Assembly: GCA_946479475.1 (NCBI GenBank)
Contig: CAMLGG010000037.1
Coordinates: forward strand, 1 to 29,668
DNA: 29,668 nt
From: an uncultured Ideonella sp.
GTDB taxonomy: Bacteria; Pseudomonadota; Gammaproteobacteria; Burkholderiales; Burkholderiaceae
Direction: 5' to 3'
Positions 1 through 8,210 of this stretch are shown here, piece after piece. The position numbers were made by a program, and so were the translations under genes. Below the pieces are notes generated by a model, which was given only the letters and a program-made list of their open reading frames with translations, was not told the origin of the DNA and ran no database searches. Positions within the stretch are counted from its first letter, which is position 1, and each line of letters begins with the position of its first letter.

Positions 1-150
1 TCCCCGGTGCATCCGCCTGTCTGGCAGGTGTATCGGCATGCCGTGGCGCGGCTGGGGCGCCTGCCGACGCTGATCGAGTGGGACACGGCGCTGCCCGCGC
101 TGGACGTGCTGCTCGGCGAAGCGCGGCGGGCCGAGGAGGCGCTGCCGTGA
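1..150 (+). CDS. bufB: DUF692 (MNIO family) enzyme, bufferin BufB-like, 3' end only
   Basis: Only the last 49 codons are inside the window; the frame is open from base 1 and stops at TGA 148-150. The visible C-terminus contains the motif PTLIEWD, followed by a helix ending in [13 protein letters not shown]. This is the characteristic end of DUF692, a TIM-barrel multinuclear iron-dependent oxidase. Members of this family modify cysteines of small precursor peptides together with a DUF2063 partner, which is the next gene here and overlaps this stop codon. The presence of DUF692, DUF2063 and DoxX in that order is the layout of bufferin (copper-binding RiPP) loci. The precursor gene (DUF2282-type bufA) would lie upstream, outside the window. 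The family assignment is seen in the sequence; the bufferin role is inferred from context. Confidence 0.85.
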   Translation, partial: SPVHPPVWQVYRHAVARLGRLPTLIEWDTALPALDVLLGEARRAEEALP

Positions 151-959
151 GCCGCGCTGCCGAAAGTGCGCGTCAGCAAGCGCTGCTGGCTGCGCTGCGC
201 TCGCCATCGGCCGATGCCCTGCCGCCCGGTGTGCAGGGCCTGCGTGCGGGCGTGGCACAGGCCTTGTCCGGCCTGCGGGCTTATCGCGCCAATTCCCAGG
301 CGGTGGCGCAGAGGGCGCTCGCCGGCACCTATCCGGTCCTGGCGCGCTTGCTGGGCGAACAGGCCATGGCCGCCCTGGCGGGGGACCTGTGGCGTGTCGA
401 CCCACCGGCCAAGGGCGACCTGGCCTGGTTCGGCGCCGGCATGGCCGTGTGGCTGGGGCAGGTCGAGGAGTTCGAGGACCTGCCATACCTGCCCGACGTG
501 GCACGGCTCGAATGGGCGGTGCATCGCGCGCAGGTCGCGCCCGATCCGCCCGAAGCGCCTGTCCACCTGGGCCCGCTGGCAGGCGATCCCGACAGGCTGA
601 TCGTGCACTTTGCCGCCGGCAGCGCGGTGGTCGCCTCGCCGTGGCCCGTGTTCAGGCTCTGGCAGGCGCATCAGGCCGCGCCCGACAGCGAGCCCGATCT
701 GGACGAGGTGCGGGCAGCGTTGGCCGCGGGCGAGGGCGACTGTGCCTGGATCTGGCGCAAGGGTCACCGTGTCGAAGGGGCTGTCCTGTCTGCGGCCGAG
801 CATGAGATGCATCGCCGGCTCCTGGCGGGCGAGGCGCTCGGGCCCGCGCTGGGCGGCACGCTCGAAGGCCATCCGGATTTCAGTTTCGAACACTGGCTGA
901 CGCGCGCCCTGCGCGAAGGCTGGCTGGCGGGATTCGCCGCCGCATCAACCGATCCCTGA
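147..959 (+). CDS. bufC: DUF2063 family protein, bufferin BufC-like partner of the MNIO enzyme
   Basis: A 270-residue protein starting at GTG 147, which overlaps the TGA of the upstream gene (GTGA). I chose this start because family members begin just before the helix seen here ([12 protein letters not shown]), and an earlier in-frame start would intrude into the DUF692 gene. Residues about 15-95 correspond to the DUF2063 putative DNA-binding-like domain (PF09836), with the typical stretch [20 protein letters not shown] and later [11 protein letters not shown]. In characterised RiPP pathways such proteins act as the recognition partner that presents the precursor peptide to the DUF692 enzyme, rather than as DNA-binding proteins. 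The four-base overlap upstream and the 12-base gap to the DoxX gene indicate one transcriptional unit. Confidence 0.85.
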   Translation: MSRAAESARQQALLAALRSPSADALPPGVQGLRAGVAQALSGLRAYRANSQAVAQRALAGTYPVLARLLGEQAMAALAGDLWRVDPPAKGDLAWFGAGMAVWLGQVEEFEDLPYLPDVARLEWAVHRAQVAPDPPEAPVHLGPLAGDPDRLIVHFAAGSAVVASPWPVFRLWQAHQAAPDSEPDLDEVRAALAAGEGDCAWIWRKGHRVEGAVLSAAEHEMHRRLLAGEALGPALGGTLEGHPDFSFEHWLTRALREGWLAGFAAASTDP

Positions 960-971
960 AGGAGACATTCC

Positions 972-1478
972 ATGTTGACAGCGCCCCCCGTGCTGGCGCG
1001 CGCCTGGCTGCGCGCAGTCGCCTGGCTCGAAACCCTGCAGCCCCTGGCCCAGTTGGCCGCGCGGCTGTACATCGCCCGCGTGTTCTTTCTCTCGGGCCTG
1101 ACCAAGACCCGCGACTGGGAAACCACCATCGCCTTGTTCTCGGACGAGTACCACGTGCCCTTGCTGCCTCCCGAAGTGGCCGCGGTCGCCGGCACGACCG
1201 GCGAGCTGGTCCTGCCTGTGCTGCTGGCGCTCGGCCTGGCGGGCCGCTTCGGCGCGATGGGCCTTTTCGTGCTCAACATCGTCGCGGCGATCAGCCTGGC
1301 GGACATCGCCGATGCCGCGCTCCAGCAGCACGTGTTCTGGGGCAGCCTGCTCGCCGGCTTGATCCTCTGGGGGCCGGGCCGGTGGTCGGCCGACCACTTC
1401 GTCGCGCCGCGCTTCCTCGGTCAGGCGCCCGCGGCCCGACGCATGGCCGTCACTACCTCGGGTAGCGCGGGAAGCTGA
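972..1478 (+). CDS. DoxX family membrane protein of the bufferin-type locus
   Basis: A 168-residue protein preceded by a good ribosome binding site (AAGGAG, 958-963). Residues about 25-150 hold four predicted membrane segments. The first contains the family-typical stretch ARLYIARVFFLSGLTKTRDW, and the second follows the conserved glycine/glutamate region TTGELVLPVLLALG. DoxX-like proteins are small inner-membrane proteins. In bufferin loci one commonly follows the DUF692 and DUF2063 genes, and a role in redox maturation or membrane handling of the product is plausible but not shown by the sequence. Its 3' end overlaps the end of the convergent tolA gene by 26 bases (1453-1478), so there is no space for an intergenic terminator between the two. 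Confidence 0.85.
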   Translation: MLTAPPVLARAWLRAVAWLETLQPLAQLAARLYIARVFFLSGLTKTRDWETTIALFSDEYHVPLLPPEVAAVAGTTGELVLPVLLALGLAGRFGAMGLFVLNIVAAISLADIADAALQQHVFWGSLLAGLILWGPGRWSADHFVAPRFLGQAPAARRMAVTTSGSAGS

Positions 1479-2373
1479 GCAGCATCGGCGAAGGCACGCG
1501 GCCGTTCTCGTCGCGCGGCAGGACAGCCGTCTTCTCGACCGCCCTCAGCACCGCCTCGTCCCACGCCGCCACGCCGCTGGACTTGACGATCACCGACTTG
1601 GTGATGGTGCCGTCGGGCAGCACGGTGACCCGCACGTCGGTGGTCGGGTTGCCCTCGAGCTCGAACGGATAGACGATGTTCGGCCGGACGCGGGCGATGA
1701 TGCGCCCGGCATAACTCGCCGACGGGCCGGCGTCTCGCGCGGCGGTGCCGGTGCTGCCGGGCTCGCCGGTGCCCGAGAGCTGCTCGGTCATGCGCTTGAG
1801 CTGGTCCTGCCGCGCCTTCTCGCGCGCGGCGGCGGCCGCCTTGTCCTTGCGGGCCTGTTCCTGCTTTTCGAGCTCGCGCTGCTTCGCCTCGGCCTTCTCC
1901 TGGGCCTGGCGCTCCTTCTCGGCTTCCTTCTGCGCCTGCTCCTTGCGCTCCTTCTCCTCGCGCTGGCGCTTCTCGCGGGCCTTCTGGTCGAGCGCCTCCT
2001 GGCGCTCCTTCTCGAGCTTCTCCTGCCTGGCCTTCTCGATCGCGATCTCGGCCTCCCGCTCTGCCGCGGTGGGCTGCGGCGTGGTCGTGGGCGGCGGCGG
2101 AGGCGGGGGCGCGACTTCGGGCTCGGGTTGCGGCTGGGGGCGCGGCGCGGCGATCTCGGGGACTGCGGACCACAGCTCTGCCGTCACCCCTGCCGGCTCC
2201 TCGGTGTGCCATTGCACGCCGAGCGCGAGCGCGATGACGAGCAGGGCATGGGCGGCGAGGGAAAGCCCGGCGCCCAGAGGCTTGTTGTCCGCGCTCGGCG
2301 GGCGCAAGGCATCACGCGGGATCGTCAGCGACTTCAGCGGATGCCGGGGGTCGAACGACGAATGCGCGTGCAC
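1453..2373 (-). CDS. tolA: TolA, inner-membrane spanning protein of the Tol-Pal system
   Basis: A 306-residue protein with the classic three-part TolA layout: one membrane segment at about residues 33-53, a proline-rich linker (about 76-100, including a run of prolines), then a long Lys/Glu/Ala/Gln-rich helical domain (about 103-195). A globular TolA/TonB-like C-terminal domain follows (about 218-306, with YAGRIIARVRPNI and later VRVTVLPDG). TolA crosses the periplasm and couples TolQR energy to TolB-Pal at the outer membrane during division. The start is GTG 2371-2373, placed directly after the tolR stop codon and preceded by a purine-rich AGGGGG inside the tolR end, suggesting translational coupling. 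The usual next genes, tolB and pal, are missing; a convergent DoxX gene lies there instead. Confidence 0.93.
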   Translation of the reverse strand: MHAHSSFDPRHPLKSLTIPRDALRPPSADNKPLGAGLSLAAHALLVIALALGVQWHTEEPAGVTAELWSAVPEIAAPRPQPQPEPEVAPPPPPPPTTTPQPTAAEREAEIAIEKARQEKLEKERQEALDQKAREKRQREEKERKEQAQKEAEKERQAQEKAEAKQRELEKQEQARKDKAAAAAREKARQDQLKRMTEQLSGTGEPGSTGTAARDAGPSASYAGRIIARVRPNIVYPFELEGNPTTDVRVTVLPDGTITKSVIVKSSGVAAWDEAVLRAVEKTAVLPRDENGRVPSPMLLSFPRYPR

Positions 2374-2802
2374 TCAGGCCCCCTGCTTGACCGACAGCCC
2401 CACGCGCTGCACGCCAGCGCGCTGCAGCGTGTCCATCACCTTGACCACGCTCTCGTACTTCACCTGCCTGTCGGCCGAGATGACGACGGGCACGTCGGCC
2501 TGGCCGCGCTGCGCCTCGCGAACGCGGGCCACCAGCTGCGGCAGGGCGACGGCGGCGGGATCGCCCTTGTCGAGCTTGATCTTCAGCTTGTCGTCCAGGC
2601 CCACGACGATCTCGATCACGCTCTGTGGCCGCTGCTTTGCGCGGCCCACGGTGGGCAGGTCCACCACGCCTGTGGTGATGAGAGGCGCCGACACCATGAA
2701 GATGATCAGCAGCACCAGCATCACGTCGATGAAGGGGACCATGTTGATCTCGTTCATCGTGCGGCGCCTCGTCGTGCCGCCTCGTGCCATCACGCCTGGC
2801 AT
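2374..2802 (-). CDS. tolR: TolR, ExbD-type proton-channel subunit of the Tol-Pal system
   Basis: A 142-residue ExbD/TolR family protein. The N-terminus is short and basic, then a single membrane helix (about residues 22-40, MVPFIDVMLVLLIIFMVSAP) carries Asp26, the conserved proton-carrying aspartate of this family. The remainder is the periplasmic dimer domain, with the expected VVISADRQVKYESVVKVMD-type strand-helix region. TolR works with TolQ to harvest the proton motive force and energise TolA. The gene sits between tolQ (19-base gap) and tolA (no gap). The start at ATG 2802 is supported by length; a start a few codons downstream (MARGG) cannot be excluded. Confidence 0.93.
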   Translation of the reverse strand: MPGVMARGGTTRRRTMNEINMVPFIDVMLVLLIIFMVSAPLITTGVVDLPTVGRAKQRPQSVIEIVVGLDDKLKIKLDKGDPAAVALPQLVARVREAQRGQADVPVVISADRQVKYESVVKVMDTLQRAGVQRVGLSVKQGA

Positions 2803-2821
2803 AGCTCCTTCTCCTTCGCGC

Positions 2822-3514
2822 TCAGCGTGTGGAAGGCGCGGCCGCGGGCGTCGCGACGTTGCGCTGCAGGATGTTCGAGAACTCCTCGGTGAAGCTCTCG
2901 AGCTGGATGGCGATGCGGTCGATGTCGCGCGCGAAGCGGTTGTAGCCTATCACCGCGGGGATGGCGGCGAACAGGCCGATGGCGGTGGCCACGAGCGACT
3001 CGGCGATGCCCGGCGCGACGGTGGCCAGCGTCACCTGCTGCAGGTTCGACAGGCCGACGAAGGCATGCATGATCCCCCACACCGTGCCGAACAGGCCGAC
3101 GTACGGGCTCACCGAGCCCACCGTGCCGAGGAAGCCCAGGTTGCCCTCGATCGCGTCCAGCTCGCGCTGCAGGCTGGCGCGCATCGCACGGCGAGCGCCG
3201 TCGAGCTGCGCGCCGGTGTCCAGGCGCCTCTCCCGCAGCTTCAGGAACTCGCGCATGCCGCTGGCGAACAGGCGCTCCATCGGCGCGGAGTCGACCTTGG
3301 TGCTGGCGCTCTGGTAGAGGTCGTTCAGGTTCTTGCCCGACCAGAACTCCTGCTCGAACTGGTCGTTGCGGCCGCGCACGCGGGCCAGGCCGGCGAGCTT
3401 GGCGAAGATGACCGACCAGCTCGCCAGGGACACGAGCAGCAGCCCGGCCACCACCAGCTGGACCACCCAGCTGGCGCCCATGATGAGGGAGATGATGGAC
3501 AGGTCCTGGTTCAT
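2822..3514 (-). CDS. tolQ: TolQ, MotA/ExbB-type proton-channel subunit of the Tol-Pal system
   Basis: A 230-residue protein, the normal TolQ length, starting at ATG 3514 (MNQDLSIISLIMGAS). That ATG overlaps the ybgC stop as ATGA; the open frame extends further upstream but only through the antisense of ybgC. Three membrane segments are visible: about 14-38, about 133-155 and about 171-190. The last two are in the conserved MotA_TolQ_ExbB region (GTVGSVSPYVGLFGTVWGIM and later AESLVATAIGLFAAIPAV). TolQ pentamers surround the TolR helices and form the proton pathway. The order ybgC-tolQ-tolR-tolA is the standard one in proteobacteria. Confidence 0.95.
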   Translation of the reverse strand: MNQDLSIISLIMGASWVVQLVVAGLLLVSLASWSVIFAKLAGLARVRGRNDQFEQEFWSGKNLNDLYQSASTKVDSAPMERLFASGMREFLKLRERRLDTGAQLDGARRAMRASLQRELDAIEGNLGFLGTVGSVSPYVGLFGTVWGIMHAFVGLSNLQQVTLATVAPGIAESLVATAIGLFAAIPAVIGYNRFARDIDRIAIQLESFTEEFSNILQRNVATPAAAPSTR

Positions 3515-3924
3515 TCGGTGATGCTTTCGAGGATGTCGTTCGGAATGCGGCAGGGTCGGAAGGTTCCTCGGTCCACGCAGGCGATGGCGATCTCGCCTTC
3601 GCACAGCAGCGCTTCGCCGCACCAGGCCTGCTGCTTCACCCGGATGCGCGCGCGGCCGATCTCGACCGGCTCGACCGTGACCTGCAGCTCGTCGTCGAGC
3701 CGCGCCGGCTTGAGATAGCGCAGGCGGCTGTCGGTGACGACGAACATCGTGCCCGTCGCCTCCACCATGGCCTGCTGGCCGTGGCCGGCATGGCGAAGCC
3801 ATTCGGTGCGCGCGCGCTCGAAGAACTTCAGGTAGTTCGCGTAGAAGACGATGCCGCCGGCATCGGTGTCTTCCCAGTAGACGCGCAGCAGGTGGGTGAA
3901 GCGGGCAGCGCGGGGCAGGCTCAT
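3511..3924 (-). CDS. ybgC: YbgC, Tol-Pal-associated acyl-CoA thioesterase (hotdog fold)
   Basis: A 137-residue hotdog-fold thioesterase. The active-site region reads RVYWEDTDAGGIVFYANYLK, containing the catalytic aspartate of DTDAGG, followed by the family signature FERARTEWLR. The start ATG 3922-3924 (MSLPRAARFTH) gives the usual family length; the frame is open further upstream but that part is low-complexity and overlaps the intergenic region. YbgC hydrolyses acyl-CoA thioesters and is co-transcribed with tolQRA almost universally. Its role in envelope function is still not fully settled in the literature. The stop overlaps the tolQ start by four bases. Confidence 0.93.
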   Translation of the reverse strand: MSLPRAARFTHLLRVYWEDTDAGGIVFYANYLKFFERARTEWLRHAGHGQQAMVEATGTMFVVTDSRLRYLKPARLDDELQVTVEPVEIGRARIRVKQQAWCGEALLCEGEIAIACVDRGTFRPCRIPNDILESITE

Positions 3925-3971
3925 GTCGAGCCGCCGATGATACGCGAGGGGCTTCGCGCCTCCGGGCCGGC

Positions 3972-4367
3972 TCAGTGACGAGAGGCTTCGTACACCGGGC
4001 CCCAGACGGGGTGGCCGGCTTCGGCCTTGTTCAGCGCGAAGGTCGGGTCCTCCGCACGGGCGGCGCGGAAAGCGGCCTCGCACTCCGGCTGGCGGCCGCT
4101 GGTGCAGTAGATGAAGGCCAGTGTCTTGTGTGCGGTGGCGCGGTCACGGGCCGTGGCCAGCTTCAGCCGCAGGGCTTCGCCCAGCGCGCGCTCGGCTTCG
4201 GGGTACTGGGCTTCGTCGTAGGCGCGCAAGCCGAGCACCAGGTTCCGCTCGGCGGGCCGGTCGAAGGCCTCGGTGACGCTCTTGGGCTCGGTCGGAATCG
4301 CGCAGCCAGTGAGCGCGGCCAGCATCACTGCGCAGGCGGTGGTGGCCCATCGGGCGTTGATCGTCAT
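3972..4367 (-). CDS. TssQ-like lipoprotein with TPR-type helices
   Basis: A 131-residue predicted lipoprotein. The signal peptide ends in a lipobox, LTGC, with Cys22 as the acylated residue. The mature part has TPR-like helices (LGLRAYDEAQYPEAERALGE, then TAHKTLAFIYCTSGRQPECE) and ends with the sequence EAGHPVWGPVYE. This resembles the TssQ family of type VI secretion-associated lipoproteins found in Burkholderiales, often next to a Ser/Thr kinase, as here. Its ATG overlaps the kinase stop (ATGA). No other type VI secretion genes are in the window, so a T6SS role is only an inference from family resemblance. Two internal cysteines (in IYCTSGRQPEC) could form a disulfide. Confidence 0.6.
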   Translation of the reverse strand: MTINARWATTACAVMLAALTGCAIPTEPKSVTEAFDRPAERNLVLGLRAYDEAQYPEAERALGEALRLKLATARDRATAHKTLAFIYCTSGRQPECEAAFRAARAEDPTFALNKAEAGHPVWGPVYEASRH

Positions 4368-5962
4368 TGTTCGAAACGGTGCTTGATGGTCACAGGGTGA
4401 TCGGCCGAGACTTCGATCACCCTGACCAGAGGTGGCAACTCGCCGTTTCTAATTGTGACGGTATGTGAACCGGCGGGCAGGCTGAGGCGGTTCAGCGGCG
4501 GCGCTATGCCGACCATCGAGCCGTCGACCTCCACCTGACCCCACGGGCTGATGGCCAGTTGCACCAGCCCCGGAGGCAGTGCCGGTGCGGGCTCGGCGGC
4601 CACGACCGGCGCGACGGCCGCGCCGCTGGCGCGGGCCTTGCGCTCGCGCGGCGGCGTCGCAGCCTTGGGCTTCGCAGCCGGCTCGCTCACCGCGACCTGG
4701 ATCGGCGCCGGCTCGGCCGCGGAGGCTGTCGGCTCGCCGGCCGTGGGCGGAACAGCCGCAGGTTCGTTGGCCAAGGTGGAAACGGACGCCGCAGGGGCGG
4801 ATTCGACGGCGGATGCTGCCGTGGTGTCGGCACCAGGATCGGCCCATGGCTGCCAGGCCATCTGGACCAGGGCGGCCAGGGCTGCTGCGCCCGCGCCTAT
4901 GGCCACCAGCGTGAGGCGCCGGCGCCGGACATTGTCGGGACCTTCGGCCAGGGCACGCGCCTCCGGATGCTCCAGCCACTGGCGCAATTCGGCCGAGAGA
5001 TGCCTGGCGGAAGGGAAGCGGTCACCCGGGCTGCGCGACATGGCGCGAGCGACGATGGCAGACAGGGCGGCGGGGACCTTAGGGTTCACCTGGCGTGCCT
5101 GCGGTGTCGGCGCGCTCAGGACCGCCTGGTGGATCTGCTCCAGCGTCTGGCCGGTGAACGGACGCTGGCCGGTCAGCAGCTCGAACAGGACCACGCCGAG
5201 CGAGTAGACGTCGCAGCGCCGATCGACCGCCTCGCCGCGAAGCTGCTCGGGCGCCAGGTAGTAGGGCGAGCCGGCGGCCGGACCCTCCAGCGAAGGAGCC
5301 TCGCGATGGGTGATGCGCGCGATGCCGAAGTCGAGCACCTTGGGGCTGCGCTTGCCCACCATGAAGATGTTGGCCGGCTTGATGTCGCAGTGGACGACGC
5401 CCTTGCCATGGGCGTAGGCCAGGGCGTCGGCCACCCGGCGGACGACCTGCGCCGCCTCGATCGGCGACGGCCGCCAGCCTTCATGCAGCATGTGACGCAG
5501 GTCACGGCCGCGCAGCGGCTCCATCGCGATGTAGATGCCCTGGTCGGACGGGCCGGCATCGAACACCGTGACGATGTGCGGGTGCGAAAGCCGCGCCGCG
5601 GCGCGCGCCTCGTTCAGGATCAGGTCGTCCAGCGTGCCGAGCGCCTGGGTGTCGGCGTGCAGGCGCAGGGTCTTGACGGCGACGGCGCGCGAGAGCAGGG
5701 GATCCCACGCTGCGTAGACGGTGCCCAGGCCACCTTCGCCCAGCACCGCCTTCAAGGCATAACGGCCGACATGGCCGATGACCTTGCGCTTGACGGGCAG
5801 CGTCGTGGCGCCGACCTCCGTGCCGGGGGCAGCGTTGGCCGGCGCCTCGGGCGCGACCGAAGCGGCCACGAGATCCTCGGCCACCGTGGCTTCGAAGGCG
5901 GAACTGGTCGCATCCTCGACGGGTTCTCGCCGGAACGGGTTCCAACGCATGGGCGCAAGCAT
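4364..5962 (-). CDS. Membrane-anchored Hanks-type Ser/Thr protein kinase
   Basis: About 532 residues from ATG 5962; an upstream ATG at 6034 overlaps the aminotransferase stop but adds a segment that looks non-coding, and ATG 5950 is also possible. The kinase domain spans residues about 67-335: glycine loop GEGGLG (75-80), Lys97, Glu118, catalytic loop HCDIKPAN with Asp193, DFG at 211-213, APE at 237-239. The catalytic loop has HCD instead of HRD, so it is a non-RD kinase and probably does not need activation-loop phosphorylation in the usual way. One membrane helix lies at about 349-368, followed by an Ala/Pro/Glu-rich linker and a PEGA-like beta domain (about 461-532), presumably periplasmic. 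It is translationally coupled to the TssQ-like lipoprotein, suggesting a two-component envelope signalling pair. Confidence 0.88.
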   Translation of the reverse strand: MLAPMRWNPFRREPVEDATSSAFEATVAEDLVAASVAPEAPANAAPGTEVGATTLPVKRKVIGHVGRYALKAVLGEGGLGTVYAAWDPLLSRAVAVKTLRLHADTQALGTLDDLILNEARAAARLSHPHIVTVFDAGPSDQGIYIAMEPLRGRDLRHMLHEGWRPSPIEAAQVVRRVADALAYAHGKGVVHCDIKPANIFMVGKRSPKVLDFGIARITHREAPSLEGPAAGSPYYLAPEQLRGEAVDRRCDVYSLGVVLFELLTGQRPFTGQTLEQIHQAVLSAPTPQARQVNPKVPAALSAIVARAMSRSPGDRFPSARHLSAELRQWLEHPEARALAEGPDNVRRRRLTLVAIGAGAAALAALVQMAWQPWADPGADTTAASAVESAPAASVSTLANEPAAVPPTAGEPTASAAEPAPIQVAVSEPAAKPKAATPPRERKARASGAAVAPVVAAEPAPALPPGLVQLAISPWGQVEVDGSMVGIAPPLNRLSLPAGSHTVTIRNGELPPLVRVIEVSADHPVTIKHRFEQ

Positions 5963-6026
5963 AGCCAAGCCGCTCAGCGGCCAATTGCGGAAAAAGTTGG
6001 GTCCAAGCGCAGTGGTTAACGCCTTG

Positions 6027-7211
6027 TCACCCATTGAGCGCGGCGCCGATGCGCTCGACCGCCTCGCGCAGCAGGGGCAGGCTGGTGGCGAACGACAGGC
6101 GCAGGTAGCGCTCGGCCGCGGCCGGGCCGAAATCCCGGCCCGGCGTCAGCGCGACGTGGGCTTCTCGCATGAGGCGCTCGCAAAGCGACCAACTGCTCGC
6201 ATCGAACGCGCTGCAGTCCGCCCAGGCGTAGAAGGCGCCGTCCGGCATCACCGGCACCTGCAGGCCGAGCCGGTCCAGGGCCGGAACGATGAAGTCCCTC
6301 CGCTCGCGGAAGGCGGCACGGCGCCGCTCGTACTCGGCCAGCGAATCCGGCTCGAAGCAGGCCAGGGCGGCGTGCTGGGCGATCGTGGAAGGGCAGATGT
6401 AGAGGTTCTGCGCCAGTTTCTCGACGGGGGCGACCAGCGATGGCGGCACCACCAGCCAGCCCAGCCGCCAGCCGGTCATCGAGAAGTACTTCGAGAAGCT
6501 GTTGACCGAGATCACGTCCTCGCCGAGCCGCAGCGCGCTGTGGCTGAAGCGGTCGTCATAACTGAGGCCGAGGTAGATCTCGTCGACGATCGTGACGCCG
6601 CCCCGCTCGCGCACCGCGGCCACGATGCGGGCGAGCTCTTCTGGCGCGATGGACGTGCCGGTCGGGTTGGAAGGCGAGGCCAGCAGCACGCCGCGGGCGG
6701 CGCTGGACCAGTGGCTGGCCACCTTGTCGGCGGCCAATTGGAAGCGAGCGGCCGGGCCCTCGGGGATGAGCCTGGCCGTGGCACCCGTGGCCGCCACGAA
6801 ATGGCGGTTGCAGGGGTAGCACGGGTCCGGCATCAGGACTTCGTCGCCCGGCTGGAACAGGGCCAGGCAGGCCAGTTGCAGCGCCGCCGAGGCACCCGCG
6901 GTGACGATGATGCGGCCCGGGTCGATGGCCAGGCCCTGGGTGTCGGCATACCAGCGCGCGATGCGTTCACGCAGGGCCGGCAGGCCGGTCGCGTCGGTGT
7001 ACTGGCTGCGGCCGGCGGCGATGGCGGCCTGCGCCGCGGCCTGCACGGCCGGTGGCGCCGTGAAGTCCGGCTCTCCGATGTTCAGGAAGATCATCGGCCG
7101 GCCGCCCCGCGCCGGGTCGCACGCGCGCGAGCGCGCGAGCTCGACCGCCGCCTTGGCGAACTCCATCACGTAGAACGGCTCGATGTGGTCGAGCCGCGAG
7201 GCGAGTCTCAT
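6027..7211 (-). CDS. Pyridoxal-phosphate-dependent class I/II aminotransferase
   Basis: A 394-residue fold-type I aminotransferase of the AspC/AlaA-like group. Visible active-site elements are the SNPTG loop (Asn182), Asp210 and Tyr213 in VDEIYLGL, the PLP-binding Lys241 in SFSKYFSMTGWRLGW, and Arg371 (YLRLSFA), which would bind the substrate carboxylate. N-terminal PMIFLNIGEPDFTAP is typical of the family. The amino-acid substrate cannot be read from sequence; in Burkholderiales a gene of this type regularly follows nusB. It starts 10 bases after the nusB stop and its stop lies near the kinase start, so it belongs to the same minus-strand block. Confidence 0.88.
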   Translation of the reverse strand: MRLASRLDHIEPFYVMEFAKAAVELARSRACDPARGGRPMIFLNIGEPDFTAPPAVQAAAQAAIAAGRSQYTDATGLPALRERIARWYADTQGLAIDPGRIIVTAGASAALQLACLALFQPGDEVLMPDPCYPCNRHFVAATGATARLIPEGPAARFQLAADKVASHWSSAARGVLLASPSNPTGTSIAPEELARIVAAVRERGGVTIVDEIYLGLSYDDRFSHSALRLGEDVISVNSFSKYFSMTGWRLGWLVVPPSLVAPVEKLAQNLYICPSTIAQHAALACFEPDSLAEYERRRAAFRERRDFIVPALDRLGLQVPVMPDGAFYAWADCSAFDASSWSLCERLMREAHVALTPGRDFGPAAAERYLRLSFATSLPLLREAVERIGAALNG

Positions 7212-7221
7212 CGTCGCTGCT

Positions 7222-7707
7222 TCAGCGCCGCGCGCCGCGCGCCGCGCTGACTTCGGCCGGGCGCAGCTCGGCGGCGGCCTTGTCCAGCACGCCGTTCACG
7301 TACTTGTGCCCGTCGGTGCCGCCATAGGCCTTGGCCAGCTCGACGGCCTCGTTGATGGCGACCTTGTAGGGCACGTCCAGGCAGTTCTTCAACTCGTAGG
7401 CGCCCACCAGCAGGATGGCGTGCTCGATGGGCGACAGCTCGGTCGTCGGCCGGTCCACATGCCTGGCCAGCACCTCGTCCAGCGGCGCTGCGTCGCGGAT
7501 GCAGCCATGCAGCAGCGCATCGAAATGCACGGTGTCGCTCTTGTCGAATCCCTGCTGCTCGCGCATGTGGGCATCGACGACGCCGGCTTCGCTGCCGGAG
7601 ATGAGCCATTCGTACAGGCCCTGCAGCGCGAACTCTCGCGAGCGGCGGCGGGCGGACTTGGGAACGGCGCGCTTCTTCGGCGCGCCAGCGGAGGTTTCAG
7701 GGGTCAC
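7222..7707 (-). CDS. nusB: Transcription antitermination factor NusB
   Basis: A 161-residue all-helical NusB. The basic N-terminus with [17 protein letters not shown] is the RNA-binding (boxA) face, and the C-terminal half has the family signature [17 protein letters not shown] followed by KYVNGVLD. NusB pairs with NusE (S10) on boxA RNA to assemble antitermination complexes on rRNA operons. The start is GTG 7707, which overlaps the ribH stop (GTGA). ribH-nusB coupling is common in proteobacteria. The N-terminus is about 15-20 residues longer and more basic than in E. coli, as is frequent in Burkholderiales. Confidence 0.95.
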   Translation of the reverse strand: MTPETSAGAPKKRAVPKSARRRSREFALQGLYEWLISGSEAGVVDAHMREQQGFDKSDTVHFDALLHGCIRDAAPLDEVLARHVDRPTTELSPIEHAILLVGAYELKNCLDVPYKVAINEAVELAKAYGGTDGHKYVNGVLDKAAAELRPAEVSAARGARR

Positions 7708-8168
7708 AACAGGTCGTCCAGCAGGTTGGCCATCTCGACGGCGACGCGGGCGGCATCACGCCCCTTGTCGGCCGCGCGGGCCCAGGCCTGTTCTTCGTTC
7801 TCGACAGTCAGGATGGCATTGGCCACGGGGATCTGGTGGTCGAGCGAGACGCGGCTCACGCCGGCCCCGCTCTCGTTGGCCACCAGTTCGAAGTGATAGG
7901 TCTCGCCGCGGATGATGCAGCCGAGGGCAATGAGAGCATCAAAATCCTCGCTGTCGGCCATGGCCTTCAGCGCGACGGGCACTTCGAGCGCGCCGGGCAC
8001 GGTCACCTGGGTGACGTGCTTGTCGGCCACGCCGAGCGCGGCCAGCTCGGCGAGGCAGGCCTCGGCCAGCGCGCGCGTGATGGCGTCGTTGAAACGGGCT
8101 CGCACGATGCCGATCGACAGGCCGTCGCCTTCGAGCGATGCGCTCTGTCCCTGGTCAGCTCCTTGCAT
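7704..8168 (-). CDS. ribH: 6,7-dimethyl-8-ribityllumazine synthase
   Basis: A 154-residue lumazine synthase, which condenses 3,4-dihydroxy-2-butanone-4-phosphate (made by the upstream ribBA product) with 5-amino-6-ribitylaminouracil (made through RibD). Recognisable elements are ARFNDAI near residue 25, the substrate-binding segment [14 protein letters not shown], and the catalytic-histidine region [17 protein letters not shown]. Length is normal. It lies 42 bases downstream of ribBA and overlaps nusB by four bases. Confidence 0.96.
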   Translation of the reverse strand: MQGADQGQSASLEGDGLSIGIVRARFNDAITRALAEACLAELAALGVADKHVTQVTVPGALEVPVALKAMADSEDFDALIALGCIIRGETYHFELVANESGAGVSRVSLDHQIPVANAILTVENEEQAWARAADKGRDAARVAVEMANLLDDLL

Positions 8169-8210
8169 CGCGGTCTCCCTCGGGCAATGGGTGGGTGGCA
8201 GTGTTCGTAC

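Noticed and set aside
1745..3718. A 657-codon plus-strand frame across tolA, tolR and tolQ
   Set aside because: It runs antisense through three confidently identified Tol genes and begins with Ser/Cys/Ala runs caused by the TolA Lys/Glu-rich repeats.
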